Of a stretch of DNA of 64,000 bases, positions 47,937 through 60,095 are shown piece by piece. The notes beneath the pieces were generated by a model. The model was not told the DNA's origin. It did no database searches and worked only from the letters and a program-made list of their open reading frames with translations. Source of the DNA: Zygnema cylindricum (lineage: Eukaryota; Streptophyta; Zygnematophyceae; Zygnematales; Zygnemataceae); NCBI GenBank assembly GCA_037447655.1, contig JBBHKE010000185.1:55474-119473 (forward strand), read 5' to 3'. How positions within the stretch are numbered: position 1 is the stretch's first letter; each line of letters starts with the position of its first letter. Made by a program: the position numbers and the translations under genes.

Positions 47937-49917
47937 ATGGCTTTTGAATATTTGGACAAAGGCGGCTATGCTATTCTCTACACTGTATTTGGAATATTCC
48001 TTGCCTCTGCATTAGGAATGGCTTTTCTTTCCTATCGTCGTCCAAATTCAAGCCCTCTTGATCAGCGGCTTCATTACTGTAAGTTTTTGGCAAAGGCCTT
48101 GTGAAGAATTACAGCTAAAGTGGAAAGTGGAAAGATTGGTATGAAAATGCACTTAGAATAATGAACCAAAATAATTGAAATATGCTGTCAAATGCTTTCA
48201 TGTAAGGAAATAGTCTTTTCTGTGAATGCTAGGTAGTAATGTGGTCTTTGTAACGGAGTAAGTCACTCCTACTCCAAGTTTAGCCACCTTTTAGCTTTAG
48301 AATTGATTTTTCTTACAGCATTTCGAATCAATAATGCTTGAAACGGTCGAGTTTTTTTAATAAAAATCCTGTTCTGTTTCTGTTTTCTGGCAATCAGATG
48401 TGACATATGCAATTATGGCTATCGCTACACTCTCCTACTTCACCATGGTTAGTTCCTCCCTTTGAAGTCTCGTTACTATTTCATGTTGCTGATCTCTTCT
48501 GTCGAGTTTTCAAAATTTGAAATGTTACTAGGTGGCGGAAAGCACACTGCTTGAAAATCTTAGGCTGATGACCAAAAGTAACGTGCCAGGATGTTTTGTA
48601 TTTTTAATTTGAGCATGATTCGACTGGAATCAACATTGCTAGATTATATTCTTCATAGTTTTTACTTTGCAGTTTTAAACGTCATTTCATTTTGTCAAAT
48701 TTTATCTATTAGTGCTGCTTCTTACTCTTATCCCAGCTCCTTAAACAAAAACGTTTGTTTGTTTTTATTGACCTCAATTCTACAGCCAAAACAGGATATT
48801 TTTTATTGTTGTTCGATAAGTCAGTTTGTCGCTGGCATGGAAACATAGGTGCTAACCAAATTAGTTCCATACCTTCGGCGTAAGTGTCAATGTGATAAAT
48901 GTCTACTTGCCACTACTTGTCGATTTAAGATGATTTGAAAAATATCACTTTCTTCGTGAGGTTTGGGGCTAGATTTTGCAACTGGTACTGAAGCTGAAGT
49001 TACAATTTTGAAACTGGTGCAGGCAACAGGTGGCGGTTCCACACTGGTTCTCGTGGAAGGAACGACATATCGTGAACTTCATTATGCCCGATATGTGGAT
49101 TGGCTCTTTACTACGCCACTTCTCCTCTTAGATCTTGTTCTCTTGGGCATTCCTACATTCGAGCACACGGCTCGTATCATCTTCTATGATGTTCTCATGA
49201 TCTTAGCTGGTCTTTTTGGAGCACTTGCCGTCGGCTCGAGCAGATGGGGATGGTATTCATTTGGTTGTTTGTTCATGGTGTTAATCTTCTGGGACCTTGC
49301 CGTTTCTATTCGTCGCCAAGTGTATACAAGGAGCAGCGCAATGGGTGAGCATGAATGGCAACATAGAATGCATGTTTGTTTCCAGAGCACACCTTCACTG
49401 TTGGGTGTGGGAAAGTATTTAGGTTCTTTTGAATGCAATCGCTTTGTCTCCCCTTTTCCGTTTCTGGCCATGTGCTTCAATCTTTTTACAAAATCTCCCG
49501 CCAAGATTTAAATCCGTCTGGCATCCTTTTACACATATGTGTACAGTTCGCAATAGTACGGAACGCTATATGTAGTGTCAACATACTATGCTCATATTGT
49601 ATCCGGAGAAATCTGTATAATATATACTTCTGTTGTGGGACACAATTGCATAGTACAAGAGTTTAAAAGTACTGATTTGTTTTGGTTGATCCAACGGTTT
49701 AGGTGGATTGTACGACGGCCTGTCGTCGCTGCTGATCGTCGTCTGGCTGCTGTACCCTGTGGTCTGGGCCTTTGGAGAGGGTTCAAACACAATTAGTGTG
49801 GACGCTGAGGTGGCCTGCTATGGCATATTGGACATCCTTGCCAAAGTGGTGTTTGGCTGGACTCTGATTTTGCGGCTCGGAGGAAGTTCGGTTGCTCCCT
49901 CGGGAAAGGCAGAGTGA
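47937..49917 (+). CDS. Microbial (type-1) rhodopsin, proton-pump type, copy 1
   Basis: Four exons (47937-48078, 48398-48447, 49023-49344, 49703-49917) splice in frame to 242 residues and TGA. Seven hydrophobic helices are apparent, with a very short N-terminus and no signal peptide. Key bacteriorhodopsin positions are present: Arg87 (R82), Asp90 counterion (D85, codon 49098), Thr94 (T89), Asp101 proton donor (D96), Trp186, Tyr189, Pro190 (W182, Y185, P186), Glu197 in the release region, Asp215 (D212) and Lys219 for the retinal Schiff base (codon 49843). The motif RYVDWLFTTPLLLLDL is typical of eukaryotic outward proton pumps. Leu98, at the BR L93 tuning site, suggests green absorption. By family it would pump H+ across a membrane using retinal and light. 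Plasma membrane or another location cannot be told. The start is chosen at MAFEYLDKGG because upstream in-frame sequence lacks an ATG. The ion pumped and the expression are inferred. Confidence 0.93.
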
Positions 49918-51825
49918 GTAGTATTTCAGTGAACTAAAACCGTTCCATAAGTATTGGAGTAAGAACATCTTAATATTAATGCATTTACTGTCAAATAATA
50001 GTAATAGAGTTGTCCACTTTTTGAATAAGTGTTTATCAGCTCCACTATGGTTTTTTGTTAAAAAAATCCACGCCTGATCTTGTGGTGTGAACTGAAATGA
50101 CTATAAAAGGTGTATTGTGCTGTACATAAGAGAATAAAAAAGTGTTTTCTGCTTTTAGCATGTTTTTTTTTTTGGGACCCAGGAGAATGTTTACTTCATG
50201 ATTACTCTGATTTCATTTTTTTTTTGGCGTAACACTAGCATTTTGGTACTCGAAGGGAATTTTTAATTTTCGAGCTTCCTGTAACATTTCTTTTTCCTTT
50301 TTTTTGGGCAGGTCTTCTGAAGACCCTTGAGCTAGTTTTCCAGGCAACATTATCTGTACAGATTGGTTTTCCAATAAACCATGATGCTAAGATTCGTTGA
50401 TGGTTGAAATTTTGATAGATAGGTATTCTGAAAACAGTTCCTTTCGAAAACACGGCAATCATCGGAAATTTGAACAGAATAGATATTTTTTAGTCGTGCA
50501 GATGTTTATACCCTTCTTCGATTTATGATCGTAGAGACTAGTAGCGATTACAGAAAGTGTAGGTTTGTAAATGTAAGACAGAGGCCCTAGAGTGATGACG
50601 TAGGAAGGAAGGAATGAAAGAAGGAAGTTAGTTGTTGAGTCAAAATTGTAAATTGAGGGCCGCTATTTGATTTTCTCTTGGTAGGGAGTCAGATTTACAT
50701 GGGCAACAGCCTTAATAGAGTTAGAAAGCTTTCCTGCTTAAGCTGCTCCAGAAGTTAGTGTTTATTGTCACATGGTTTGAGCCATTTTTACAACTTTAGT
50801 TTGTAACTTTGAAAATTGATCAACATGTAAGGATACGATTTGATGAATTATAAAACTTGATAAACTATTTGCAAACAATTGTTTATGGGATTATGTTCAA
50901 TCTCTCTTATTGCAAGATAACTTTGCAATTGGCATATGTAACGATAAGATTCAATGGATTATAAGACTCGATGGATTATAAGACTTAATAATTATAAGAC
51001 TTAATAGATAATAAGACTTGATAAAAACTATTTGCAAACAATGTTATGGAAATGTGCTCAAATCTCTCTTATTGCAAGATCCTGGTTCTAAGAGCTACTG
51101 TTTTGACTTTTTGTCTTTTAACAAATGTTCCCAACCCGAAGTTAGAAAGTTTAAAAATTATTAATAATATTGTTGTTTTATTAAAAGGGGACAGGGAGAA
51201 GGAGAGGATGAGGTAGAGGGTCAAAGGATAGGGATAGGGAAAAAAAACAACTACCTCTCATACTTTTTAACAATTAAAAGGGAGAGGGAGAGGGAGAGCG
51301 AGGAGAGTGTAAGAGATAGGGACGGACAAAAAAGCTCCCTCCCACATTCACTGTTAAGATTCGTAGAATCGAGGGATAGAAGGGACGATCCCGATAAAGG
51401 GAATGATGAGCCGGCCAACATTTGGACCTGGGACCTTTCGCTTTAGCTGTGAATGCACTAACCACTGCCACCAGCTCAGATGTTGAGACTCGCGGGTCCA
51501 ATTTTATTTAGGTTTTAATGGGGATACTACCACAAATCCAGGTATCGATCGGCACGTTTTACGTACGTCAACATTCTCTTACGATAAAAAAGAAGAGGGA
51601 AAGAGGGAGAAAAAGTGAGAGGGGTAGAGGGAGAGAGGAAGGGGGACACTCAAGGACAGGACCACAGAGGAACTCCCTCACTCTTGTACTAGCAAAAGGG
51701 ATTGAAAGAGAAAGAGGAAAACAAAGAGGGAGAGTGAAAGGGAGAGGGAGAAGAGAGGGAGAGGGAGAGGGTGAAAGAGAGAGTGAGGGAGAGGGAGGAG
51801 GTTAGGGAGAGAATGAGTGAGAGGG
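49918..51825. other. 3' region of rhodopsin gene 1
   Basis: 1.9 kb without a recognised gene. It contains a possible poly(A) signal AATAAA at 50133-50138, an AT-rich run of degenerate ATTATAAGACT(T/C) repeats at ~50955-51025, and three purine-rich blocks (~51187-51240, 51278-51330, 51590-51820). Each purine block is followed or preceded by a related CTCCCTC-containing spacer. A tRNA-like sequence is annotated separately. All of this recurs in unit 2. Confidence 0.6.
51408..51477 (-). ncRNA. tRNA-like sequence (tRNA pseudogene or SINE head), unit 1
   Basis: On the minus strand the 70-nt segment begins GAGCTGG and ends CCGGCTC, which can form a 7-bp acceptor-like stem with one G-T pair. An A-box-like TGGCAGTGGTTAGTGC and a degenerate B-box-like region (CCCAGGTCCAAATG, with a CCAG/TTGG stem) are in the right order. 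The anticodon arm does not fold cleanly, so it is not a functional tRNA. Position next to A/G-rich DNA would fit a tRNA-derived SINE head. Confidence 0.35.
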
Positions 51826-54624
51826 ATATGATGATGGAGAGTGCCAGGGACAGGGACAAAGGCAAAGGGGAGGGAAGACATAGGCGCATTTTGTTAGTGA
51901 CGACTGCTTTAGTAAGCATGTCTGCTGCATTCTCCTTATCCGGCATGTAATAGAAGGCCACCGATTCCGCTGTAGTAGTATCCCTTATGAAGTGGTACCT
52001 CAAAGAGATGTGCTTTGTCTTAGGATGATTGATAGGATTTCTAATCAGAGCTAGGCAGCTTTGACTGTCTGTGAACATTAGGGTTTTCCTTGATTGTATA
52101 AACCCAAGCTTGTTTAGGAGTCCCCTTAGCCATAGAACCTCCTTTACTGTGGCTGCCGCCGCCATGTACTCTGCTTCCATCGTGGAGAGGGCGACACTCT
52201 TTTGGAGCTTCGAACTCCTGCTCACACTTCCATCGCCGATGTTAAAAAGGTATCCGATAGTTGATTTTTAACTGCTTAAGTCCCCTCCCCGGTCAGCATA
52301 AGTAAATGCATGAATCTCAATGTTGTCATGTTTTCCGCAAAGAGTAAGAGTATAATTAATTGTTCTTTTTAGGTATTTAAGAACTCTTTTCACTGCTGAC
52401 CAATGCTGTTTCCCTGGTCCGTGTAGGAACCTACTCAGAATTCTAACAGCTGTGGCGATATCTGGACGCGTACAGTTCATCGCGTAGATTAGAGCTCCCA
52501 TTGCCTCCTAATATGGTGCCTCTATGGGATCTTCTTGGTAGCTCCTCCATGAACGTCTTTCCTAACTCGAGTGGAGTTGAAACTGCATTTGCGTCTTGCA
52601 GTCGAAACCTGGTGAGTTACTCTCCAATGTATTTCCATTGTGACAATTGAATGGTTTTCTCCTCTTTGTTTCTAATGACTTCAATGCCAATAACTCATTT
52701 TATCTCGCCTAAATCTTTCATTTCGAATGAGTTAGATAACATCTTCTTGATCTTTGATATGTCATCTTTTGTTTCCCCCACTATCATCAAGTCGTCTACA
52801 TAAATGGCAATGATGATGTTCAGTGCTTCATGATAATAGACTGATTGGTTAGACTGAATTTTAGCGAAACCTTCAATTTGAAGCAATTGATATATTTTCA
52901 AATTCAAAGACCTTGGGGATTGTTTGAGTCCATACATAGCTTTTCATAGTTTGCAAACCTTGTTTGGGTCCATGGGAATTTCATAACCTTATGGTTGTCG
53001 CATGTACAATTCTTCCTCAATCTCGCCGTGGAGGGAGGCTGTTTTTACATCCATCAGATCGACTTCTGTTCCGAGGGTGGCTGCAAGCCCAAGGAGAGCA
53101 GGTATGGATGTGAAATTAAGGACTGGAGCAAAAATCTCTTGGTAAATGAATCCCCTCCTTTTGCGTATACCCCTTTGCGACAAGTCTTGCTTTGTAACGC
53201 TCAATTGTGCCGTCTGCATTTCGTTTGATCTTGAACGTCCACATACTGCCCATTACTTTTATTCCATGTGGTAGATCCTCGAGAGTCTTTGTGTTGTTGT
53301 TCATAATGGAGGCCATCTCTTCGTTCACAATCGCCTTCCATTTGTCCCTGTCCTCCCATTTGTCACTGGAGAGACTGTCCTCTCCAGAGAATGCATCTTT
53401 GAGACTTGTGGGCTCCTAGGCGTGAGCCATTCATGCAAATTTCCTCCTTGGGGCCTTTGAGGTCTCCAACCACTCAATGTATCTTTGTGGGGGATGTCTA
53501 GACCGGCTGCTCCAATCTTTGGTTACCGGTGAGGGATCAGTCTCCTTCCCTTTGTTCTGTTTGAGTCGCTTAGGTTTTCCCGCAGTTGTCTCATCTTCTT
53601 CAGTTTCATTCAATTGCGTTCTCATTTACTTTTTGGTGTGTTCAAGCTCCTTAACCTATCAACTGCTCTTCAATCGCAGCCAATTCAAGTGTCTTTGGAG
53701 GAAAAGGTGTCTCTTCTCCCTCGTTGCCTGATTTGATCTCATCTGGTTTCTTGGTGTCTTGCTTGATTTCTTTTTCGCTGAAATACCACATTGTGGGTGA
53801 GTGGTCGATTTTTTTTGTGTGGCTCCCACTTACTTCGGCTTGTGGCTGTTCACAAAAATTTACGTTTTTGGTGATGGTAATTGTCTTAGTCTTTTTGTTT
53901 GCAATGCGATAGGTTTTGCATTGTTTGTCATACCCGACAATTATGCCCTCAATTGCTTTAGGTGCGAGTTTTCCTCCTCGATTGTTGTGGCTGAAAGCAT
54001 AAGCTCTGCTGCCAAACACTTTGAGATGCGATAGATTAGGACGTTTGCCATGCCATTTTTCGAACGAAGTTGAGTTCTCTAACGCCCTACCTCGTAGAGC
54101 ATCGGTTTTCTGAGGTATGTTGCTGTGCATACAACTTCTCCTCAAAAATCACCCCAATAGTTAGAGCTGACGGTGTGTGTTGCCATCATGCTCCTTGACT
54201 TTTCTATGAGAGTTTAATTCATATGCAATGCCACACCGTTCTGTTGCGGAGTTCCGGGTGTTGTCACCTACTGTTCGAACCCTTTTGAGGCGAGGAACTT
54301 CTTAAACTCTATCGATAGATATTCACCTCCATTGTCACTCCTTAAGCACTTAATTTTTGTATCGTGCTTGTTTTCCGCCATTGCTTTAAATGCCTTAATT
54401 TTCTCAAACACATCGTTTTTCTGTCGGAGCAAGTAGGTGTGAATCATTCGCGAGAAATCATCAATGAACGTGACCAAGTATCTTCTCCCAATGCATGAGG
54501 GCACCCTTGTTGGTCCCCATACGTCGGAGTGAATTAGCGCAAGTGGGCGAGTAGTCTTTGGTCCTCCGGATTTGGAAAACGAAGGCAATAGGATTTCCCC
54601 ATCTCGCAACCGTGGCATATATGT
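51826..54624 (-). pseudogene. 5'-truncated copia relic D2, minus strand
   Basis: From high to low coordinates: partial integrase finger, integrase core ([14 protein letters not shown] ... LRSDNGGEYL, 54560-54310), RT (DVKTASLHGEIEEELYMRQP near 53010; IYVDDLMIVG near 52795) and RNase H (STMEAEYMAAAATVKEVLW near 52180; ENAADMLTKAVV near 51920). No gag, protease or LTR is found. It runs into GA-rich DNA at its 3' end. Frames are interrupted by several stops. It shares its right-hand breakpoint with D1 and D3, so it spread with the array and not by transposition. Confidence 0.85.
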
Positions 54625-54780
54625 AAATGGAAAAAGATGAAATATAAATATTTTCATTTCAAAGATAATGTCAATCCTCTTTCACATCAACAACATTGCT
54701 CTGAGATCCGGGAGAACAACAACAAATTGGTGGTTTAAATATGGCGTTGAAGAAGAATTCGGCGTAGAAGATGATATAGC

Positions 54781-55835
54781 TAGAATTTGTGCCAAAAAAA
54801 AATCTTTTTTTGAATGTAAGACAAGTGAAAAAAAAATTATGTGAAATCAACAAGGTGGAATTCAAAGGCTTATTTAGAAAATCTAGAAAAATATAATATT
54901 GAGAATGTTTATAATTAGCTTTCAAAAGTAGGTGGTAAAATCTCAACCGTATAAATCCAACAAGAAGACGAAAAAAACTTACCATTGTAAAAAAAATATA
55001 TTTAGCTTCCCTCATTGACTCAATGGCGGTAGAAGGCAAAAATTACGCTATTTTAAATAGAAATTGCTGCTAAATGGTGGCTAAAAGTAAAATTTATTAT
55101 TTGAAATATTTTTTCTACCACTTATAAACTACGCGACTAAATATTACATGCGGTAACCTGCAGAAAATTAAAAACACTATTTGCATCAAGAGATGAAATT
55201 GAAAGATAGCGAATCTAGGGGAAAATCCGAAGGATAGACGGTTACACAGTTGTTCCCTCTTAACGAACATCGGAAAAATTAAATGGCAGAATTTCAAGAA
55301 GAAAATTTCAGAAGCAACAAGCGGCATGCAAGGGAGCTCGATGTTTTCAAAGCCGTTGGATCACACCCTGAAAAGCATAATCTCGACCATCCAAATTGTT
55401 TTAAAAGTAACAGAGTTATCGTCCTAAAATAAATAAATGTTTTTAGTGCAATTTTACGGAAGCAACATTGAAGTGTAAAATGTTCAGACGTGCAAAATCA
55501 TAACCAACGTGTCGGCGTACGTTTGAAAAACATTTCACGGTGATGCAAAAAATACGATTCTCTTTTTGGTTGAGAGTCCAACTTGACGAGCTAAAAAATT
55601 CCGGAAAAACTTTCGCCATTCGTGTAGAACGCCGACACTTTTTCGAGCGTACGGAATAGCACCGCAGTATAAAGGTCGTAACACGTAACGCACGAACGAT
55701 ATAATGGAGGCGCAGTGTCTTATTGGCTGCAAAAAACTAAAAAGAAACGTCCGTACTGTTGTGAAGCTACTGTACTTTTGGTACAATTGTTTATTGTGTC
55801 GGTGTGCCGTACAGTTTGGCATCACTCTAAAACCA
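54781..55835. other. Upstream region of rhodopsin gene 2
   Basis: Equivalent of 46467-47574. No gene is recognised. The 47-bp segment occurs once (~55128-55175). Confidence 0.5.
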
Positions 55836-55843
55836 TATATAAG
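55836..55843 (+). promoter_or_regulatory. TATA box of rhodopsin gene 2
   Basis: TATATAAG, 361 bp upstream of the start codon, in the same context as in copy 1. The ~65-bp 5' UTR repeats are also present (about 55963-56130). Confidence 0.6.
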
Positions 55844-56196
55844 CAACTGATGAGCTTGGTAAGTCTATCACTCCAGCAGCTCCCAAGTAGAAACTTCCTT
55901 CCAGGCTTCCAGGAGTCACTTATATCCTGCATATCCAGTTCCAGCAATCTCATTTCCAGCCACTGACCAGCTGATACTGCCAGACATTATTACCTTCTGC
56001 AATCAACTTCTAATTATCCTTTCAAGTAACTGACAGCTGATACAGCCAGAGAGTCGAAACTTTTTGCAATCATCTTCTAATCGTCTTTCTTTCAAGTAAC
56101 TGACCAGCTGATACGGCAGAGGTTTAGCAGCTCCGTTTCATCTTTTAGCAGGAGGATCAGCAGTTGCAAGAGCGTTATTTAACGTGCATTCCAGCA

Positions 56197-58177
56197 ATGG
56201 CTTTTGAAAATCTGGACAAAGGCGGCTATGCTATTCTCTACACTGTATTTGGCATATTCCTTGCCTCTGCATTAGGAATGGCTTTTCTTTCCTATCGTCG
56301 TCCAAATTCAAGCCCTCTTGATCAGCGGCTTCATTACTGTAAGTTTTTGGCAAAGGTCTTGTGAAGAATTACAGCTAAAGTGGAAAGTGGAAAGATCTGT
56401 TTGAAATGCACTTATAATAATAAACCAAAATAATTGAAATATGTTGTCAAAAGCTTTCATGTAAGAAAATAGTCTTTTCTGTGAATGCAAGGTTGTAATG
56501 TGGTCTTTGTAACGGAGTAAGTCACTCCTACTCCAAGTTTAGCCACCTTTAGCTTTAGAGTTGACTTTTCTTACAGGATTTCGAATCAGTAATGCTTTAA
56601 ACGGTTTAGTCTTTTTAATAAAAATCCTGTTCTGTTTCTGTTTTCTGGCAATCAGATGTGACATATGCAATTATGGCTATCGCTACACTCTCCTACTTCA
56701 CCATGGTTAGTTCCTCCCTCATTACTATTTCATGTTGCTGATCTCTTCTGTCAAGTTTTCAAAATTTGAAATGTTACTAAGTGGTGGAAACACACTGCTT
56801 GAAAATCTTAGGCTGATGACTATAGGGATTTCACTTTTGCTAACATGCCAGGATGTTTAATATTTTTTAATTTGAGCCAGATTCGACTGAGTCAACATTG
56901 CTAGATTATATTCTTCATAGTTTTTACTTTGCAGTTTTAAACGTCATTCCATTTTGTCAAATTTTATCTATTAGTGCTGCATCTTACTCCTGTCCCAGCT
57001 CCTTAAACAAAAATGTTTGGTTGTTTTTATTGACCACAATTCTACAGCTAAAACAGGATATATATTAGTGTTGTTCGATAAGTCAGTTTGTCGTTGGCAT
57101 GGAAACATAGGTGCTAACCAAAATTAGTTCCATTTCTTCCCGTAAGTGTCAATGTGATAAATGTCTACTTGCCACTACTTGTCGATTTAAGATGATTTGA
57201 AAAATATCACTTTCTTCGTGAGGTTTGGGGCTAGATTTTGCAACTGGTACTGAAGCTGAAGTTACAATTTTGAAACTGGTGCAGGCAACAGGTGGCGGTT
57301 CCACACTGGTTCTCGTGGAAGGAACGACGTATCGTGAACTTCATTATGCCCGATATGTGGATTGGCTCTTTACTACGCCACTTCTCCTCTTAGATCTTGT
57401 TCTCTTGGGCATTCCTACATTCGAGCACACGGCTCGTATCATCTTCTATGATGTTCTCATGATCTTAACTGGTCTTTTTGGAGCACTTGCCGTCGGCTGG
57501 AGCAGATGGGGATGGTATTCATTTGGTTGTTTGTTCATGGTGTTAATCTTCTGGGACCTTGCCGTTTCTATTCGTCGCCAAGTGTATACAAGGAGCAGCG
57601 CAATGGGTGAGAATGAATGGCAACATAGAATGCATGTTTGTTTCCAGAGCACACCTTCACTGTTGGGTGTGGGAAAGTATTTAGGTTCTTTTGAATGCAA
57701 TCCCTTTGTCTCCCCTTTTCCGTTTCTGGCCATGTGCTTCAATCTTTATACAAAATCTCCCGCCAAGATTTAAATTCGTCTGGTATCCTTTTACACATGT
57801 GTACAGTTCGCAATAGTACGGAACGCTATATGTAGTGTCAACATACTATGCTCATATTGTATCCGGAGAAATTTGTATAATATATACTTCTATTATGGGA
57901 CACAATTGCATAGTACAAGAGTTTAAAAGTACTGATTTGTTTTGGTTGATCCAACGGTTTAGGTGGATTGTACGACGGCCTGTCGTCGCTGCTGATCTTC
58001 GTCTGGCTGCTGTACCCTGTGGTCTGGGCCTTTGGAGAGGGTTCAAACACAATTAGTGTGGACGCTGAAGTGGCCTGCTATGGCATATTGGACATCCTTG
58101 CCAAAGTGGTGTTTGGCTGGACTCTGATTTTGCGGCTCGGAGGAAGTTCGGTTGCTCCCTCGGGAAAGGCAGAGTGA
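56197..58177 (+). CDS. Microbial (type-1) rhodopsin, proton-pump type, copy 2
   Basis: Exons 56197-56338, 56656-56705, 57285-57606 and 57963-58177 have the same lengths (142, 50, 322, 215 bp) and phases (1, 0, 1) as copy 1 and give 242 residues. All functional residues (Arg87, Asp90, Thr94, Asp101, Asp215, Lys219) are retained. I count four amino-acid differences from copy 1: Y5N, A126T, S136W and V184F (copy 1 to copy 2), plus a few silent changes. Intron sequences are also nearly identical, so the duplication is recent. No frameshift, stop or splice-site loss is seen, so both copies look expressible. S136W lies near the end of a helix and is the most radical change; any effect on colour or kinetics is speculation. 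Confidence 0.93.
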
Positions 58178-60095
58178 GTAGTATTTCAGTGAACTAAAAC
58201 CGTTCCATAAGTATTGGAGTAAGAACATCTTAATATTAATGCATTTACTGTCAAATAATATAATTAGAGTTGTCCACTTTTTGAATAAGTGTTTATCAGC
58301 TCCACTATGGTTTTTTGTTAAAAAAATCCACGCCTGATCTTGTGGTGTGAACTGAAATGACTATAAAAGGTGTATTGTGCTGTACATAAGAGAATAAAAA
58401 AGTGTTTTCTGCTTTTAGCATGTTTTTTTTTTTGGGACCCAGGAGAATGTTTACTTCATGATTACTCTGATTTCATTTTTTTTTTGGCGTAACACTAGCA
58501 TTTTGGTACTCGAAGGGAATTTTTAATTTTCGAGCTTCCTGTAACATTTCTTTTTCCTTTTTTTTGGGCAGGTCTTCTGAAGACCCTTGAGCTAGTTTTC
58601 CAGGCAACATTATCTGTACAGATTGGTTTTCCAATAAACCATGATGCTAAGATTCGTTGATGGTTGAAATTTTGATAGATAGGTATTCTGAAAACAGTTC
58701 CTTTCGAAAACACGGCAATCATCGGAAATTTGAACAGAATAGATATTTTTTAGTCGTGCAGATGTTTATACCCTTCTTCGATTTATGATCGTAGAGACTA
58801 GTAGCGATTACAGAAAGTGTAGGTTTGTAAATGTAAGACAGAGGCCCTAGAGTGATGACGTAGGAAGGAAGGAATGAAAGAAGGAAGTTAGTTGTTGAGT
58901 CAAAATTGTAAATTGAGGGCCGCTATTTGATTTTCTCTTGGTAGGGAGTCAGATTTACATGGGCAACAGCCTTAATAGAGTTAGAAAGCTTTCCTGCTTA
59001 AGCTGCTCCAGAAGTTAGTGTTTATTGTCACATGGTTTGAGCCATTTTTACAACTTTAGTTTGTAACTTTGAAAATTGATCAACATGTAAGGATACGATT
59101 TGATGAATTATAAAACTTGATAAACTATTTGCAAACAATTGTTTATGGGATTATGTTCAATCTCTCTTATTGCAAGATAACTTTGCAATTGGCATATGTA
59201 ACGATAAGACTCAATGGATTATAAGACTCCATAGATTATAAGACTTAAGATATTATAAGACTTAATAGATTATAAGACTTGATAAAAACTATTTGCAAAC
59301 AATGCTATGGAAATATGCTCAAATCTCTCTTATTGCAAGATCTTGGTTCTAAGCGCTACTGTTTTGACTTTCTGTCTTTTAACAAATGTTCCCAACCCGA
59401 AGTTAGAAAGTTTAAAAATTATTAATAATATTGTTGTTTTGTTAAAAGGGGACAGGGAGAAGGAGAGGATGAGGTAGAGGGTCAAAGGATAGGGATAGGG
59501 AAAAAAAACAACTACCTCTCATACTTTTTAACAATTAAAAGGGAGAGGGAGAGGGAGAGCGAGGAGAGTGTAAGAGATAGGGACGGGCAAAAAAGCTCCC
59601 TCCCACATTCTCTGTTAAGTTTCGTAGAATCGAGGGATAGAAGGGACGATCCCGATAAAGGGAATGATGAGCCGGCCAACATTTGGACCTGGGACCTTTC
59701 GCTTTAGCTGTGAATGCACTAACCACTGCCACCAGCTCAGATGTTGAGACTCGCGGGTCCAATTTTCTTTAGGTTTTAATGGGGATATTACCACAAATCC
59801 AGGTATCGATCGGCACGTTTTACGTACGTCAACATTCTCTTACGATAAAAAAGAAGAGGGAAAGAGGGAGAAAAAGTGAGAGGGGTAGAGGGAGAGAGGA
59901 AGGGAGACACTCAAGGACAGTACCACAGAGGAACTCCCTCACTCTTGTACAAGCAAAAGGGATTGAAAGAGAAAGAGGAAAACAAAGAGGGAGAGTGAAA
60001 GGGAGAGGGAGAAGAGAGGGAGAGGGAGAGGGAGAGGGTGAAAGAGAGAGTGAGGGAGAGGGAGGAGGTTAGGGAGAGAATGAGTGAGAGGGATA
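58178..60095. other. 3' region of rhodopsin gene 2
   Basis: Same content as 49918-51825: possible AATAAA at 58393-58398, ATTATAAGACT repeats at ~59215-59285, GA-rich blocks and the tRNA-like sequence. No gene is seen. Confidence 0.6.
59669..59738 (-). ncRNA. tRNA-like sequence, unit 2
   Basis: Identical in layout to 51408-51477 (GAGCTGG ... CCGGCTC on the minus strand). It is a copy made by the array duplication and so adds no independent support. Confidence 0.35.

Larger units (their letters stand above)
46467..54780. repeat. Tandem array unit 1 (8.3 kb): rhodopsin gene plus relic D2
   Basis: Unit 1 starts at TAGAATTTACGTC and is repeated, base for base over most of its length including introns, by 54781-62968 (unit 2). 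The start of unit 3 follows at 62969. Each unit holds an upstream region, a four-exon rhodopsin gene, a 3' region with GA-rich tracts and a tRNA-like sequence, and a minus-strand copia relic. Confidence 0.92.

Noticed and set aside
51518-51805. Arg/Glu/Gly-rich frames downstream of the rhodopsin genes
   Set aside because: Same low-complexity GA artefact, with the opposite strand giving Leu/Ser runs.
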